Program-made: the position numbers and the translations under genes
The notes under the pieces: model-generated
Databases searched by the model: none
Told to the model about the DNA's origin: nothing
What the model saw: only the letters and a program-made list of their open reading frames with translations
Shown here: in pieces, positions 23,887 through 35,286 of the stretch
How the letters are laid out: every line of letters starts with the position of its first letter
Numbering within the stretch: position 1 is the stretch's first letter
NCBI GenBank assembly: GCA_009733575.1
Contig: ML769499.1
Span: 1-64,000 of the forward strand
DNA: 64,000 nt
Direction: 5' to 3'
DNA from: Gymnopus androsaceus JB14
Taxonomy: Eukaryota > Basidiomycota > Agaricomycetes > Agaricales > Omphalotaceae

Positions 23887-24435
23887 ATAATTTCAATTAG
23901 ACAAGAAACAACTGGCGATTGTCAGGAGCAGACAAAGGGATCGGCATTCAATAATGATGAATTTCATACTCGCCTTGTGTTCTCGCCAGTAGCATAAGGT
24001 GCTACTCCCATGAGTGAATGATTTTTCTTCACTTTTGGAATGCTGGCTAGCGACACTAAGGGGATACGTACGTATTGGCAGGGCGCGCGGCCGTATGGCT
24101 TGCAGGCGAGCCTGGCATCGCAGAATCGACGCGACCCGCTCCACCCCTGTGTTCTATTCTTCTTTTCCAAAGTACATATCTTCATACCTTAATCTTTGTA
24201 GTTATATTTCTGCTTATAATTGTGAACTAATCAATAATCAGCTTACCGTAAATCTGCTGGACTTACTCGAGAACGGAAATTCCAACTCTGCTAATGATGA
24301 TTTCCGCTTTAGATGACGAGAAAGTTCACGATGATTTTTGACGACATGTCGAAGAGGTTCGCGCAAAGTAGAGGCTGCAGTACGATGTTGCCGGAAGAAC
24401 TTACACGAAGAACTTACACGCAGTTATATATATAT

Positions 24436-26349
24436 CTAAACAACCAAGTACTCATCCACGGTCAGAAGCGAATCAACCGAAAACGTCTCCACATCCCCTC
24501 CTGCTGTCTTTGCAATACTCGCCACATTCACCCCTGCCAAACTTCCTTTCCCAACAAATGATACATCCACAGGGAAGAATGCACCTGCGTCGTCTCCCCC
24601 GACATTGAATATAAGTGAGCCGGATTTAGTGTCCGAGTTGACAGAGATGACGGGGATTGTCCATGCGATTGAGTGAGAGGAGGGGTTTAGGGACCAGTCA
24701 CCGGTGTGGGAGGCGACGGTTGGGTAAGAGCCGTCACTGTGTGGTGTGTTAGTATGAGTATGAGTATGAGGAGGCAGGGACGTACGGTAAAGGAATGGAG
24801 ATGACCACGTCGTGCAAGGCGAGGCTTTCATTTTCGAGTTCGTACTCGATGGAAACTTCGCAAGTCCCATCATTTGAAGGCGTTGGCCAGCAATTGACTA
24901 TCAAACAATAAGCATGTGAAGGGTATACGCAAGTAAACCACGTACTCGACAGAGGAACATTACTCTCATCCGTACCCGCATACCTCCATTTCAACACAGC
25001 CAAGCTCTGTCCAACAGGAAAAGCCCTCGACGGATCCTTCAACGCAACGACACGTCCCCCTCCCGGCGCAAATTTGGCCACATTAGGATGCTGCTTAAAC
25101 TGCAGACTGTTTCCAAAGTCGACAGGGGAGTGAGCGAGGCTGATCTTGATGTGTGCGAGATCGGCGTCGGTTATGAGCAGGTTCATGTCACCTTTGAGTT
25201 CCATTGATTGGACGCCGCCGTCTCGGAGGAGGGAGAGGGAGAGTTGTTCTTTGATGACGATGTGCACGCTGAGGGGATTGATTCAGTATCTGATGAATGA
25301 AAAAAAAAAGAATGGATTGCTTACCTCTCGGCCGCTACTTCTGGCACACTTCCTCTCTCGCTAGACGCTGGCGCAGCCGCAGGAGAGGCAGTAATAGAAG
25401 GAGTAGAAGGAGCAGAAATGTCCGGAGAGACGGAAGTTGTTTCAAGAGCAGCTCCTCCCATGGCGTCGAGAAGTTCAGCCTGCTTGGCTTTTTTGCTACC
25501 AAGTTTCATACCAGTACCCTTGAAAGCAGGAGCGCGAGTAGAGGAAGCTGGTGCTGGGGAAGATGTAGTGATACGTGTCGGTATCGGGTCCGGGGTGTCG
25601 AATCTGGGTACAGCAGAATACCCAGTCATTCCCCCGCCGAGGTAACCGCTTCCGCCTCCTCCTGAGCTAGCAGTCCGACGCTGTTGTTCCCTACGTTGCA
25701 TTTCCAACTGCTTGGCACGACGCTTGAGTTCTTCCTTGGCTTCAGCTTCTTTGTTCTGGGAGTATAAATTAGTAAAGAGTGATTGTTAGTTATGGCTAGC
25801 TTACCCTGGAGATAATTTCCTGAATCTTTTCTTCATGGCTTTCCATCTCCAATACACTTCTAACCTGCATAAGGTTGACCTGCTCTCTGAAACCCATACT
25901 CACGACTTCATCAAACGCGCCGAGAATCTCAAACGACTTGCTGAGAATCTCTCGTTCGTCAGCAGACCTGCACATGTCAGAAACGACGCGAGCGAAAAGG
26001 TGAAGAGTGTCAATATCCAAGAGGATATTGGAAGTTTTATTGGTGATTAGGAGGATGTATAGATCCTCAAGTGGTTGGTAGACGTAACGGACGTCGGCGG
26101 TTTCGACGGTCGTGTGTTGAGTGTTTGTAGGGATAAGCTTTGGGAAGGAGGCGAGCAGGGATTCGATACGGGCTCGCGTCATATCGCGGAATTGGCGAGA
26201 AATTACAGCTGGCAGAGGATGAGTACTCTTTTTCTGTAGATAAAGCTAGCGGTCATACCTTTTCCGCCTTTTGTGCATATCGATGCAGCGAGAACAACCT
26301 GTGGAATTCAGTGAGTTAGGATAGAACAGGAATAAATATCGACTACCAT
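24436..26349 (-). CDS. RET2: coatomer delta subunit (delta-COP), intact
   Basis: This subunit of the COPI coat mediates retrograde Golgi-to-ER and intra-Golgi transport. Seven exons (26349-26347, 26298-26259, 26208-25805, 25755-25325, 25268-24946, 24897-24786, 24736-24436) sum to 1614 nt, giving 537 aa, within the usual 510-550. The first exon is just the start codon, followed by VVLAASICTKGGKAV. Domains: an N-terminal longin-like domain (about 1-140, with SRQFRDMTRARI and LDIDTLHLFARVVSDMC); a charged linker NKEAEAKEKLKRRAKQ; an Ala/Ser/Pro hinge; and a C-terminal mu-homology domain (about 290-537) with LRDGGVQSMELKGDM, HPNVAKF, LKWRYAGTDES, INCWP and SIEYELE. All intron phases agree. It lies head-to-head with AP-2 mu and tail-to-tail with DUF6534 copy D. 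Four partial copies lie elsewhere in the window. Confidence 0.95.
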
Positions 26350-26408
26350 TGTGAAGGTACGTGTCAAAGATGTGCGTGGGCGCTAATTTCTAGCTCTGCG
26401 CTACCAAG
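26350..26408. promoter_or_regulatory. 59-bp bidirectional promoter / 5' UTR region
   Basis: Only 59 bp separate the start codon of delta-COP (-) from that of AP-2 mu (+). Both 5' UTRs and at least part of both core promoters must fall here or inside the genes. No clear TATA box is seen. Confidence 0.7.
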
Positions 26409-28413
26409 ATGATTTCGGTTAGTTTATCGCTCAGTTCGCGCTTCTACAAGCTAATACCCTCTTAGGCATTCTTTATATTCAACCAAAAGGGAGAAGTACT
26501 GATTTCTCGCTTGTACAGAACGGATTTCAAGTAAACTATTAGTTATTGTTTCTACATGCATCACTAATCCCTCCGTTATTTAGACGATCTATAGCAGACG
26601 TATTTCGCATTCAAGTCGTTTCCAACTCAGATGTTCGCTCGCCGATTATCACCTTGGGCTCTACCAGCTTTTTCCATGTGAGGGTGAATAACTTATATGT
26701 TGTTGCCGTTACCAAGTGCGTATACTATCTTTAGTTATGTCCATCCCTCTAATATCTTCAACTCAGAACAAACGCCAATGCAGCACTAGTATTCGAGTTT
26801 TGTTACCGATTCATCAACATTTGCAAGTCGTATTTCGGAAAGATGGACGAAGAGGCCATCAAGAATAATTTCGTCCTTGTTTACGAGCTGGTTGACGGTA
26901 TGCGTCTCTGAGGGTATGGATGCCTTGTTCTGAAACTCCAGATAGAGATCAACGACTTTGGGTATCCTCAAAATTCCGAGATTGATACGCTCAAGACGTA
27001 TATTACGACTGAAAGTGTGGTTAGCGCTACACAGGCTGTGGGTTGTTCTACTACTCACAAGTGAGCTGGATGCTGATATTAGGATTATTTATAGCCAGAA
27101 ACGTCGTCCAGGATAACAGCTCAAGCAACCGGCGCGACCTCCTGGCGTCGTAATGGAGACGATGTAAAGTATAAGAAGAACGAAGCGTTTGTAGATGTGG
27201 TAGAGGTTGTTAATTGGATGGGGAGTGCAAAGGGTGATTTATATCGTGCTCGTGATTATAGCGTTTGCTCACCCTTCATAGGGACAACCCTCCGCGCCGA
27301 TGTCGATGGACACATCCAAATGCGTGCTTATCTCACTGGCACGCCCGAATGCAAGTTTGGGTTAAACGACAAGTTGGTTATAGATCGTGGAACTGCAGCA
27401 GGAGGTGGGTGTTACCTTGGCTTCCGCAGGCTAGGCTGATGATTTTAGGTGGTCCGAGCTCCGGGTTGGGCGATAGAGGCAAGTGAATGTGACACATTTC
27501 GTCTCGTCAAACTAACACTTCGCATAGGCGGAAGCGACGCTGTCGAGCTGGACGATTGCCAGTTCCACCAATGCGTTCGATTAAATGATTTCGATGCAGA
27601 TCGTAGTATTAGTTTTATACCACCGGATGGCGAGTTTGAGCTGATGCGGTGAGTGTTGATAGTCTCCCTTCCTCATCCATGTTCATCCCACAATGTTGCA
27701 GATATCGCGCTACCTCAAATCATCAAGCTCCCGATAAAGGTGATACCGACTGTGACGGAAATTGGTACAAGCAAGGTGGGTTGCTGTAACCACGGTGCTT
27801 TGACTTTGCGTGACCGTTACCCCAGGTCTCCTACGAAATCACCCTCAAAACAACATTCAGCCCTAAACTTTCTGCAACAAACATTGTAGTACGGCATTCC
27901 GACGCCGTTGAATACGACCGACGTGGATGTATCGAATGTGGGTACGGGCAAGGCGAAAGTATGTACCGGCGAGAATGTTGTTGTGTGGAAGTGAGTTTTG
28001 CGTTCTTCACTTTGAGTTGGGATTTGATCTTTATCGTATTAGGATCCCCCGCCTGCAAGGCGGACAGGAATGCTCTGTTAGCGGTCTGGCTCACTTGACC
28101 AGTACATCGACGAGACAGGTTTGGGCGAAGGCCACCCATTGATGTTAGATTTCCAGGTGCGTTTGGGGTTTGTTGTTTTTGTTTTGGTGGGAGGAGCTCG
28201 CTCATTTGCATTGATTCCGGATCAGGTCCTAATGTTTACCGCCTCTGGCCTCATTGTGCGCTTCCTCAAAGTGTTTGAAAAGAGCGGTTATAATAGTATC
28301 AAGTGGGTAAGGTACTTGACCAAGGCGAATGGAGGATATCAAGTCAGGGTGAGTACATTTCGTGTATAGTGAGTGCTTCAGGCGCAAGCTAACCTTCTTG
28401 ATTGTAGTTTTAG
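26409..28413 (+). CDS. APM4: AP-2 complex subunit mu (frame interrupted)
   Basis: This medium subunit of the plasma-membrane clathrin adaptor recognises YxxPhi sorting signals and PIP2. The N-terminal longin domain reads [20 protein letters not shown], then [15 protein letters not shown] and [20 protein letters not shown]. The linker has [19 protein letters not shown]. The mu-homology domain has [59 protein letters not shown]-type residues, and ends [18 protein letters not shown]. About ten introns, one of them GC-AG (donor at about 27481). In the second half the frame needs four corrections of one extra base each, near 27718, 27894, 28127 and 28146; the first half is clean. This could be sequence error or a recent pseudogene. 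Confidence 0.88.
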
Positions 28414-28551
28414 TTTTATTGCTTGTTATACGAAGGGATACTGTTACAAGGACCATTAATATTATTTTATTATAATGTATGATTATACAGTCGAATGCTC
28501 TTGAGGCTAACGGGCCGTAATTCCGTAATTCATTCTCAACTTTCGACCACC

Positions 28552-29695
28552 ATGGTCAACGATGAAGAGACCTCTCCTGAGCTGCTGCCTGATGGAAATA
28601 TGCCTCTGGACGCCATTACAATGTCCAATTTACTCTCTTACCCTACCAATGAATCTGCCTCTTCCTCCAGTTCAAACGATACACCTATTTCGGTTCCTTC
28701 AACGAGCTCCTCATCTTCTCGCCAACCACTCAAAGACCGACTCTTCATTGGAAACCTGCATCCCTCCGTGGACGAGTAAGCTGCTCTCTCGATGTGCGGT
28801 GAATATAAATTCTCATAAATTGCAGATATACACTTCTTCAGATTTTTACAAAGTTTGGCAAGGTCACCAAGTTGGATTTTCTCTTTCACAAGTCTGGAGC
28901 ATTGAAAGGAAAGCCTCGTGGATACGCGTTTCTTGAATATGGGTCACACAACGTACGTTCGATTGTTTAATTCAACGACGCATTGCTCACCCCGGGTTAT
29001 TATTTTCTTGGTCTTACAATAACACATATCCAATCTCATCTCCATCTTCGGAATGGCTATTAATCTATCCCCGGGGTGTCGCTCTGCGTCTGGCGGTCTC
29101 ACAGTCAGAGTTCGGTCCCTGACTTTGATCTTTTTTTCACGATAGGAAGCCGAGAAAGCGTTAATGTCGGCTAATGGAAAGCTACTTCTTGGGCGCAAGC
29201 TCGTTGTGACTTATGCCCATCATGCTCCTACTGATGCTGATGGTGTAATCAGGCCGAGGAAAACGATGATGGAAACTGGGCGTCCAACGACGTTGAGTAT
29301 GTTGAAGAGTAGCACGGGATGGAAGCATAAAGACGGGTTTGTAGCTGTTCGCTTATTTTTAGCCCTTGTACTCACCCGTATGGCACTGTAGAACGTCCGA
29401 TAAAATAGCCATAATGGAGGCAAAGCTCCGAGAGTTGGAAGCGTCAAAGCCAAAAGCAAATCCAGAGCCGGGCACTTCGACATTACCAACGTCAAGTCTT
29501 CCAACTCATCCCTCGCTTCCTCCTAAACCACCGCCCGCTGTACCCGCTGCTAGTGGTTCCCGACCAACCGCGCCTAAACCGCATTCTAATGGGCCCTCTC
29601 TTTCACTCTCACGGTCTTCATCGGGCCATTCCTCCTTTCCAAACTCCGAGCCACCGACTAAAAAGCTTAAGTTGGGTACACCCACTGCTCCCTGA
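28552..29695 (+). CDS. RNA-binding protein of the RBM18 type
   Basis: Exons 28552-28775, 28826-28952, 29146-29336 and 29392-29695 join to 846 nt (281 aa). One RRM spans about residues 60-145: RNP2 is [12 protein letters not shown]1 is [10 protein letters not shown], followed by [20 protein letters not shown] and TYAHHAP, the order typical of RBM18. The N-terminal 60 residues are Ser/Thr-rich. The C-terminus has a short helix [15 protein letters not shown], then a Pro/Ser-rich tail ending near a basic KKLKLG, a possible nuclear signal. Start chosen at ATG 28552 (context CACCATGG). RBM18's biochemical role is poorly known. It lies 138 bp after AP-2 mu, same strand. Confidence 0.85.
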
Positions 29696-30209
29696 TGCAA
29701 TTAAGCGGAAAAGCGGGGCAAAGAGTTTATTAGGTGTGAAGATTGGGAAGAAACGGAGTTCTCCTTCGTCCATTCCAGGCACTCCTCCGCCTGCTTCCAC
29801 TGCTATTTCTGCATCGGATCCAGAGACTTCATGAGGAACACTTGGCAACAATGTAATCTCACAAGGCGAGTTTCCTGTCCTATGTGGTATGATATTAGTG
29901 TTGAACGATCGTTCCAGTGTATTTATTCTACCTTGTTCTGCATCTATAATCAGCGCTATCCGCTATCCCGTATGTATACTGTATTTGCTCCAACTTGTCG
30001 ACAGAATGGAGAGCATATTCTTGGGCGTTGTTTTAGTGATCGTCGTGAGCTTTCATGAATGATCATCTCTACTTGCAGCTCGTGCCAAAACGAAAAATTT
30101 ACACTGGGCTGAGTGCTTTCATGTAAATCATTTTGTTGATGAGATGGATGCATCTCCTTGAAACGCTACTTTTCAGTCTCGACTGCTTGGTGCTAGTGTA
30201 GTGAGGTTA
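29696..30209. other. intergenic between RBM18-like and the minus-strand gene
   Basis: The ends of two convergent genes. The frame 29553-29834 overlaps the RBM18 tail and runs on with Ser/Pro-rich residues; it could be an alternative 3' end, but no splice site makes it continuous. Nothing else is seen. Confidence 0.4.
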
Positions 30210-30748
30210 TTACAGTATCCGTACGACTCGGATTCCGTCGACCAAGTGACAGACCTGGACCTCGAAGGCCTTGCGCATCGGTTCTGCTACGTCTCCGTTG
30301 GCCCAGGCGCGCATCTTTTTGACCTTGTGTAACATGATATCGGTGATTTTGAGAAGACGATTGTACTTTAGAATGCGGTACGTTGGCAGTTCAGCCAGGA
30401 CCAAACTGAATTGCCATCAATCTATAGATCAATCCGAACAGTGGCAGTCGAAATGGATAAAGGAGCGCATAAATGAACGCGTCCGATTCCCACCTTTTCA
30501 CGGTTCTTTTCGATCCATACCCACAGGATCCATCCTTGCTCCCAACCTTCATCCTCTAACAGCGCGCCATACGCGTCTCGCTTCCAGAATGCCTTCATTT
30601 CATAAAGAAGTACAGGAAATTGTTGCCAACCTCGTTCCGATTGAAGGAGCGATAAAGAGTTTGGTAGGTCAAAATGGTTCTTGGAGTTGTATTGAAAACT
30701 GAAGATCAGACGGATAGCCTGCAGTACTGAACGCTTTGAAGAATCCAT
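30210..30748 (-). CDS. unrecognised small protein (possibly 5'-truncated)
   Basis: Two exons on the minus strand: about 30748-30494 with FDLPNSLSLLQSERGWQQF, LLYEMKAFWKRDAYGAL and WILWVWIEKNREK; an 88-nt intron with a GTGGGA donor and TTCAG acceptor; and 30405-30210 with LAELPTYRILKYNRLLKI, MLHKVKKMRAWANGD and CHLVDGIRVVRIL before TAA. The amino-acid quality is high (many Trp, balanced charge), so I consider it coding, but I do not recognise the family. The exons join only if one base is ignored at the junction. Its apparent start overlaps the first ppo coding exon on the other strand, so the 5' end may be lost at a breakpoint. Confidence 0.55.
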
Positions 30749-33700
30749 CAGCCGTCGATGACCGTCAAACTTTTGGTGAGCATAGTTGCAAATGCATCGA
30801 GGATCGCGCTCACAAGCCCTCAGCAAGAACAACTGTTGACACTCATGGCGGAGCTCGGCGATAGTAATGCAAATCCAGAGTATCAACGGATCGGTATGGA
30901 GCTTCAAGAGTTGACCATCGACTTTTGTGAGTACCCGCAACTTTCTCGCAGTGCGACTCTAACGAAGCGAGTTCAGTGTACAAGGACCTCCCGCATCCTC
31001 CTAGTGGATATCTATCTCTTTCTGCCTCTTCCAATCCAATTTCAGCTGAAGCTCCGACTTCGTACACTCCCGGAACCTACGTCAACTACGCTTACCGTTC
31101 TGCGGATGGAAGCAACTACAACACTTTACTTTCCTCGATGGGTCAAGCTGGTACCCCATACGCGCGTTCCGTTCCCGGTGCACTGCAAACAAATCTGAAA
31201 AACCTTCCCGATGCCGGTCTCGTATTTGATACTCTCTTGAAGAGACCTTCCAAGGCAGACGGAAAAGATGTAGAAGCCGATGGATTTACTCCTCATCCTG
31301 GAGGTGTTTCGAGCTTGCTTTTCGCCCTCGCGGATATCATTATTCACACTATCTTCAACACGAATCAGCAAAATCCTACAGTCAATGATGCATCCTCATA
31401 CCTTGACCTGAGTGTCGTGTATGGTAGCACCCCGGAACAAGTCCAGAGCGTTCGACGAAAAGACGATAATGGAAGGCCAGATGGTACTGGTAGACTTTAC
31501 GAAGACGTTTTCGCCGACTCGCGTCTCTTGCTCATGCCGCCCGCTGCATGCGCCCTTTTGGTCGTCTTTTCTCGCAACCATAACGTTCGTACCATATCAC
31601 ACGTTTCTCCACATCACCGTACTAATTTTGGCTTCAGTTTGTCGCACAGCGGATCCTGGATATCAACGAGTGGGGTACATATAAAGATCCCTCTATTTAT
31701 AAAGCTCAAGATAGAGCGAGGGTCTGCTCCAGGGGCTTCGGCCGAAGAAAAGAAAGCCGCCGAAAAAGCTGAGAGAGCCCTTCAAGCGCAGGACGACGAA
31801 ATCTTCCAGCGGTCGAGGCTTGTCAATTGTGGATTCTATATGAAGGTCATATTGGGCGATTACGTCGGTGCTATCCTTGGTCTTGCGCGAGATGGTCGTG
31901 ACTGGCGTCTCGATCCTCTCATGGAAATGCGCCGTTCGAGCCATGAATGGGCTCCTCGTGGAGAAGGAAACGTTGTCTCACTCGAGTTCAACCTTCTTTA
32001 CCGATGGCACGCGACACTAAGTCGCCAAGATACACAGTGGACGGAGAAGATGTTCAAGGAAACGCTTGAGAAGGGAGGCGTCGATGCGACATTCGATAAG
32101 GTGAGCGCTTGTGCCTCTCATATCTGGTTTTCAGTTGCTGATTTTGTCCTATCTAGCTAACTCCAGCGCAATTCTTCAGAGCAGCAGGCAAGGCCTTGCA
32201 ACAAACAGGGGATGTTCGAACGTGGACCTTCAATGGGTATATATGTGCATGTTTTCCCTATCATGTCTTTGATGTTGACGCATTCTTTCAGCCTTAAGCG
32301 AGACGCCAATGGTCGTTTTGCCGACGCAGATATCGCCAAGATTCTTCAAGATTCCACCTCTTACCGAGCTGGAGCCTACCGGGCTCGGGGTATTCCCGAG
32401 GTCCTGAGAGTCATCGAAGTTCTCGGAATTGAACAGTCCCGGGGCTGGGGTGCTTGTTCAGTATGTTTCGCTTTCAATTCCACTCATCACGGATGCTCAT
32501 ATCTTCATCTAGCTGAATGAATTCAGAAAGTTCATTGGTTTGGAACCATACAAAACTTTCAAGGATTGGAACAACGACGATTCAGTTGCAGTCAGTAGCC
32601 TCTGTCTGAATTATGAGCTACGAAAACTGATGAGTTTCTCTAGCAAGCGGCGCAGACTCTATACAAGAATATTGACAATCTCGAACTTCATGTCGGAATG
32701 CAGGCTGAGCAAGCGAAATTACCAGGCCCTGGCGCTGGATTGTGCCCTGGCTATACCATTTCTCGCGCCATTCTTGCGGACGCTGTCTGCCTCACTCGCG
32801 GCGATAGATTCTTGACTGTCGACTTCACCCGTATGTTTATCAGCCTTTCCTATTGACGTGTTTATTTATATTCCTTCCTAGCTTTCAACCTCACGACTTG
32901 GGGCTATCGCTGACTGTCAATACCCTACGCAGCCTGATGGTTCCTTCGGAGGAATGCTCACAAAACTGCTGTTCCGTCACTTCCCCGCTTATTACCCAGC
33001 TCGGTCGGCCTATGCTCATTTCCCTTTCCTCGAACCATCCTATATGGAAAAGATCATGCGTGCGAAGGGTATGGCTAATCAATACATCTGGACGAGGCCA
33101 CCGTCTCCCGTAGGCATTCCGACGGGAGAGTCTTCAGTTATTAGCAATTATGCGGCTGCAAAGGAGATTCTAGAAGAAAGGAAGGTTTGGAAGTCGAACT
33201 TTGAAACGAGACTGGGTACCATCGTCGGTGGGTTGGAGCACCCTCAACCTCCGCCAGACGCGAGTCTTTTGCCAGTGGGTGACTTTATTTAGTCCCTGGG
33301 CTTAGAACTTATGCGACATATCACAGGTTATCAACGTATTGCGTGCTTATAGCAAGGACTGGCCCGCATTCTTTGTTCAGACCACTCAGAATCTCATCAG
33401 AGACAGGAGTATTGTCCATGTCGGATCTAATCCAACCTTGAAGTACGTGGATATCGTGAGCGATGTGATTAACGTACTTCCAGTTCGTTGGATCTGTGAA
33501 AAGCTGGTAAAATTATTGTTTTCAACTTTTTGAAATCTTTCGAGCTGAATGGGATGGTTTAAGGCTGGGCTTAGTATCGGGAAGGATTACCCAGGAGGCG
33601 AAATACATCAGCAAGTTGGACGATGTCTGCCGGTACGAATTTCTCTTGACATGATGGTCGATGTTGAACTGATTTGTTTTTGTGAAGTTACGTCTTTTTA

Positions 33701-34717
33701 AACTGGTATCCCGTTGATGATTGGCACCTACGTGAAAGCTCAGTCGAGTTTTTCCGCCACTTTAACAATGTCGTCAAACACCATCTGGAACACGAGTCCA
33801 GCTTTCGTTAGTTTATCGTGTTTCTTTTTTTATCCTCGCGCTTATACATTTCGTATAGATCTCCAACACCGTTAGCCACTTCTTGACAAAGCAACCTACA
33901 CCTGCATTCCTTGAAACGCTCCATGATAAAAGAGATGGAAAGCCTGCTGATCACCTTGCGGCGGCGTTGTTTTGTTTGGTCGTACCGACAGCGGCGCATT
34001 GGGCGCAGAGTGTAGCTCATGTTATCAATTATTACCTCTCCCCGGGACGAGATGGAGAAAGGTCGGAGATCGTAACGCTTGTGAGGGCGGGTAAGAACGA
34101 GCGGGTGATGGAGATGATCAGGACCGCCTTGGGTAAGTGATCATCGTATCATGGGTGTCAATAGTTGCTCACTATGCTCTTGTAGTTGCTGACCCTCCGG
34201 TTTCCGGTGTGCAACGTACTGCTGTGAAAGGCACCGTAGTACCAGGAAGCAGCAAACAAGTCAAGGCCGATGAAACCGTCTTCGTTAGCATTATCGAAGC
34301 CAATGTAAGCTCTATCGTTCTGTTTCGCTTACTTGGCTGATCGTCCTTCTGGATAGAAAAACCGAGGAGATAAACCTGGTATACTAGGCACTGGAGAGCA
34401 TGGGTAGATATCTATCTTGCTGGTGTGTCATTTCAATACTGATGGTGTTTTTTCAGTTTGCTCCATTCTGAATTCTTCGAGACGGTAAGATATCTTGTAA
34501 CATGCAGAATTTGACTTGTGCTCATTCTCTTTCAAAGGTTACTCCTGGAGTTGTCGGCGAAATTCTTGGTCTGCCAAACCTCCAGCGGGGTCCTGGACAG
34601 TCTGGAAACTTCACGCGTTTCACTCAAAACCTTAATGGCGCGCCTGAACAGGTCTATATCGACGCGAATGGAGGTTTAACGCCATTCCCTACCTCTCTCA
34701 TCGTTTCGGTATGTTAA
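30716..34717 (+). CDS. Ppo-type fatty-acid dioxygenase with degenerate P450 domain
   Basis: Ppo enzymes oxygenate linoleic/oleic acid to 8R-hydroperoxides with an N-terminal animal-peroxidase-like heme domain; a fused P450 domain isomerises them to diols (psi-factor oxylipins). Peroxidase part: AVDDRQ, YKDLPHPPSGYL, YRSADGSNYN, ADIIIHTIFNTN (distal His), SSYLDLSVVYGS, FADSRLLLMPP, and LLYRWHATLSRQD, which holds the catalytic Tyr and proximal His. Linker: GAGLCPGYTISRAIL. P450-like part: KPADHLAAALFCLVVPTAAH and GTGEHGLLHSEFFE, where the heme-ligating Cys is replaced by Leu; about 15 residues before it are also shortened. At least four single extra bases break the frame (about 30772, 31690-31735, 32911, 33612). 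More than ten introns. The true start is not visible: homology begins after an acceptor at 30715, inside the opposite-strand gene. Confidence 0.85.
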
Positions 34718-35286
34718 TCTATCAGTTTGAATCATCGCAAAAAGCCTTATCACTTCCTAGTTTACTCCGCAATAAAGAATGAAAGTCGTTATCCAAATTA
34801 AGGCATAAAGCTGTAATAGTAATTATCTCGTATTGTAGGAAAGGTACTTCTGTAATGTTTCCAAAGGATTGTATGTATGTATGTATGTATGCCGCACCAT
34901 TCCGTATTCGCATTATCTATCACATGCAGGCCTCGATTCTCTATCTTGCTGTTGATTAGTCGACGTATAAGATTTCAAAACCGGGTGTAGGTGGAAGATA
35001 TGAGGGATAGAAGAACACCAAGGCGGAGCGCGTCTCATTGATTCTGCGATATGAGTGAGATAATCAAGCTCGAGCTCGACTCGCCTGCAAGTCCGTACGT
35101 GCCGTACGTATCCCCTTAGTCTCGCTGCCCAAAATCGGTCACTCTTGGCCTCATACTGGCAACAACACAACTTGGACTTGATGGGTATCAAATTCATTGT
35201 CATTGCACGCCGGTCGCTCCTGCCAATCGCTGGTTGTTTCTTGTCTAATTGGGAATATTCAGTTAGGAATCGAAGACTCAGAGGGA
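34718..35286. repeat. ppo 3' region and DUF6534 3' flank
   Basis: 34734-34920 recurs at 42285-42440 and 60910-61090, directly after truncated ppo copies. 34980-35270 is the inverted form of the flank found after the DUF6534 copies at 1-80, 21650-21790 and 24000-24170. It contains a short ATGT tandem (34873-34890). Confidence 0.7.

Noticed and set aside
32905..32915. TATCGCTGAC in ppo as a programmed +1 shift at UGA
   Set aside because: The other extra bases in ppo and AP-2 mu lack a common slippery or stop context, so a programmed mechanism is unlikely.
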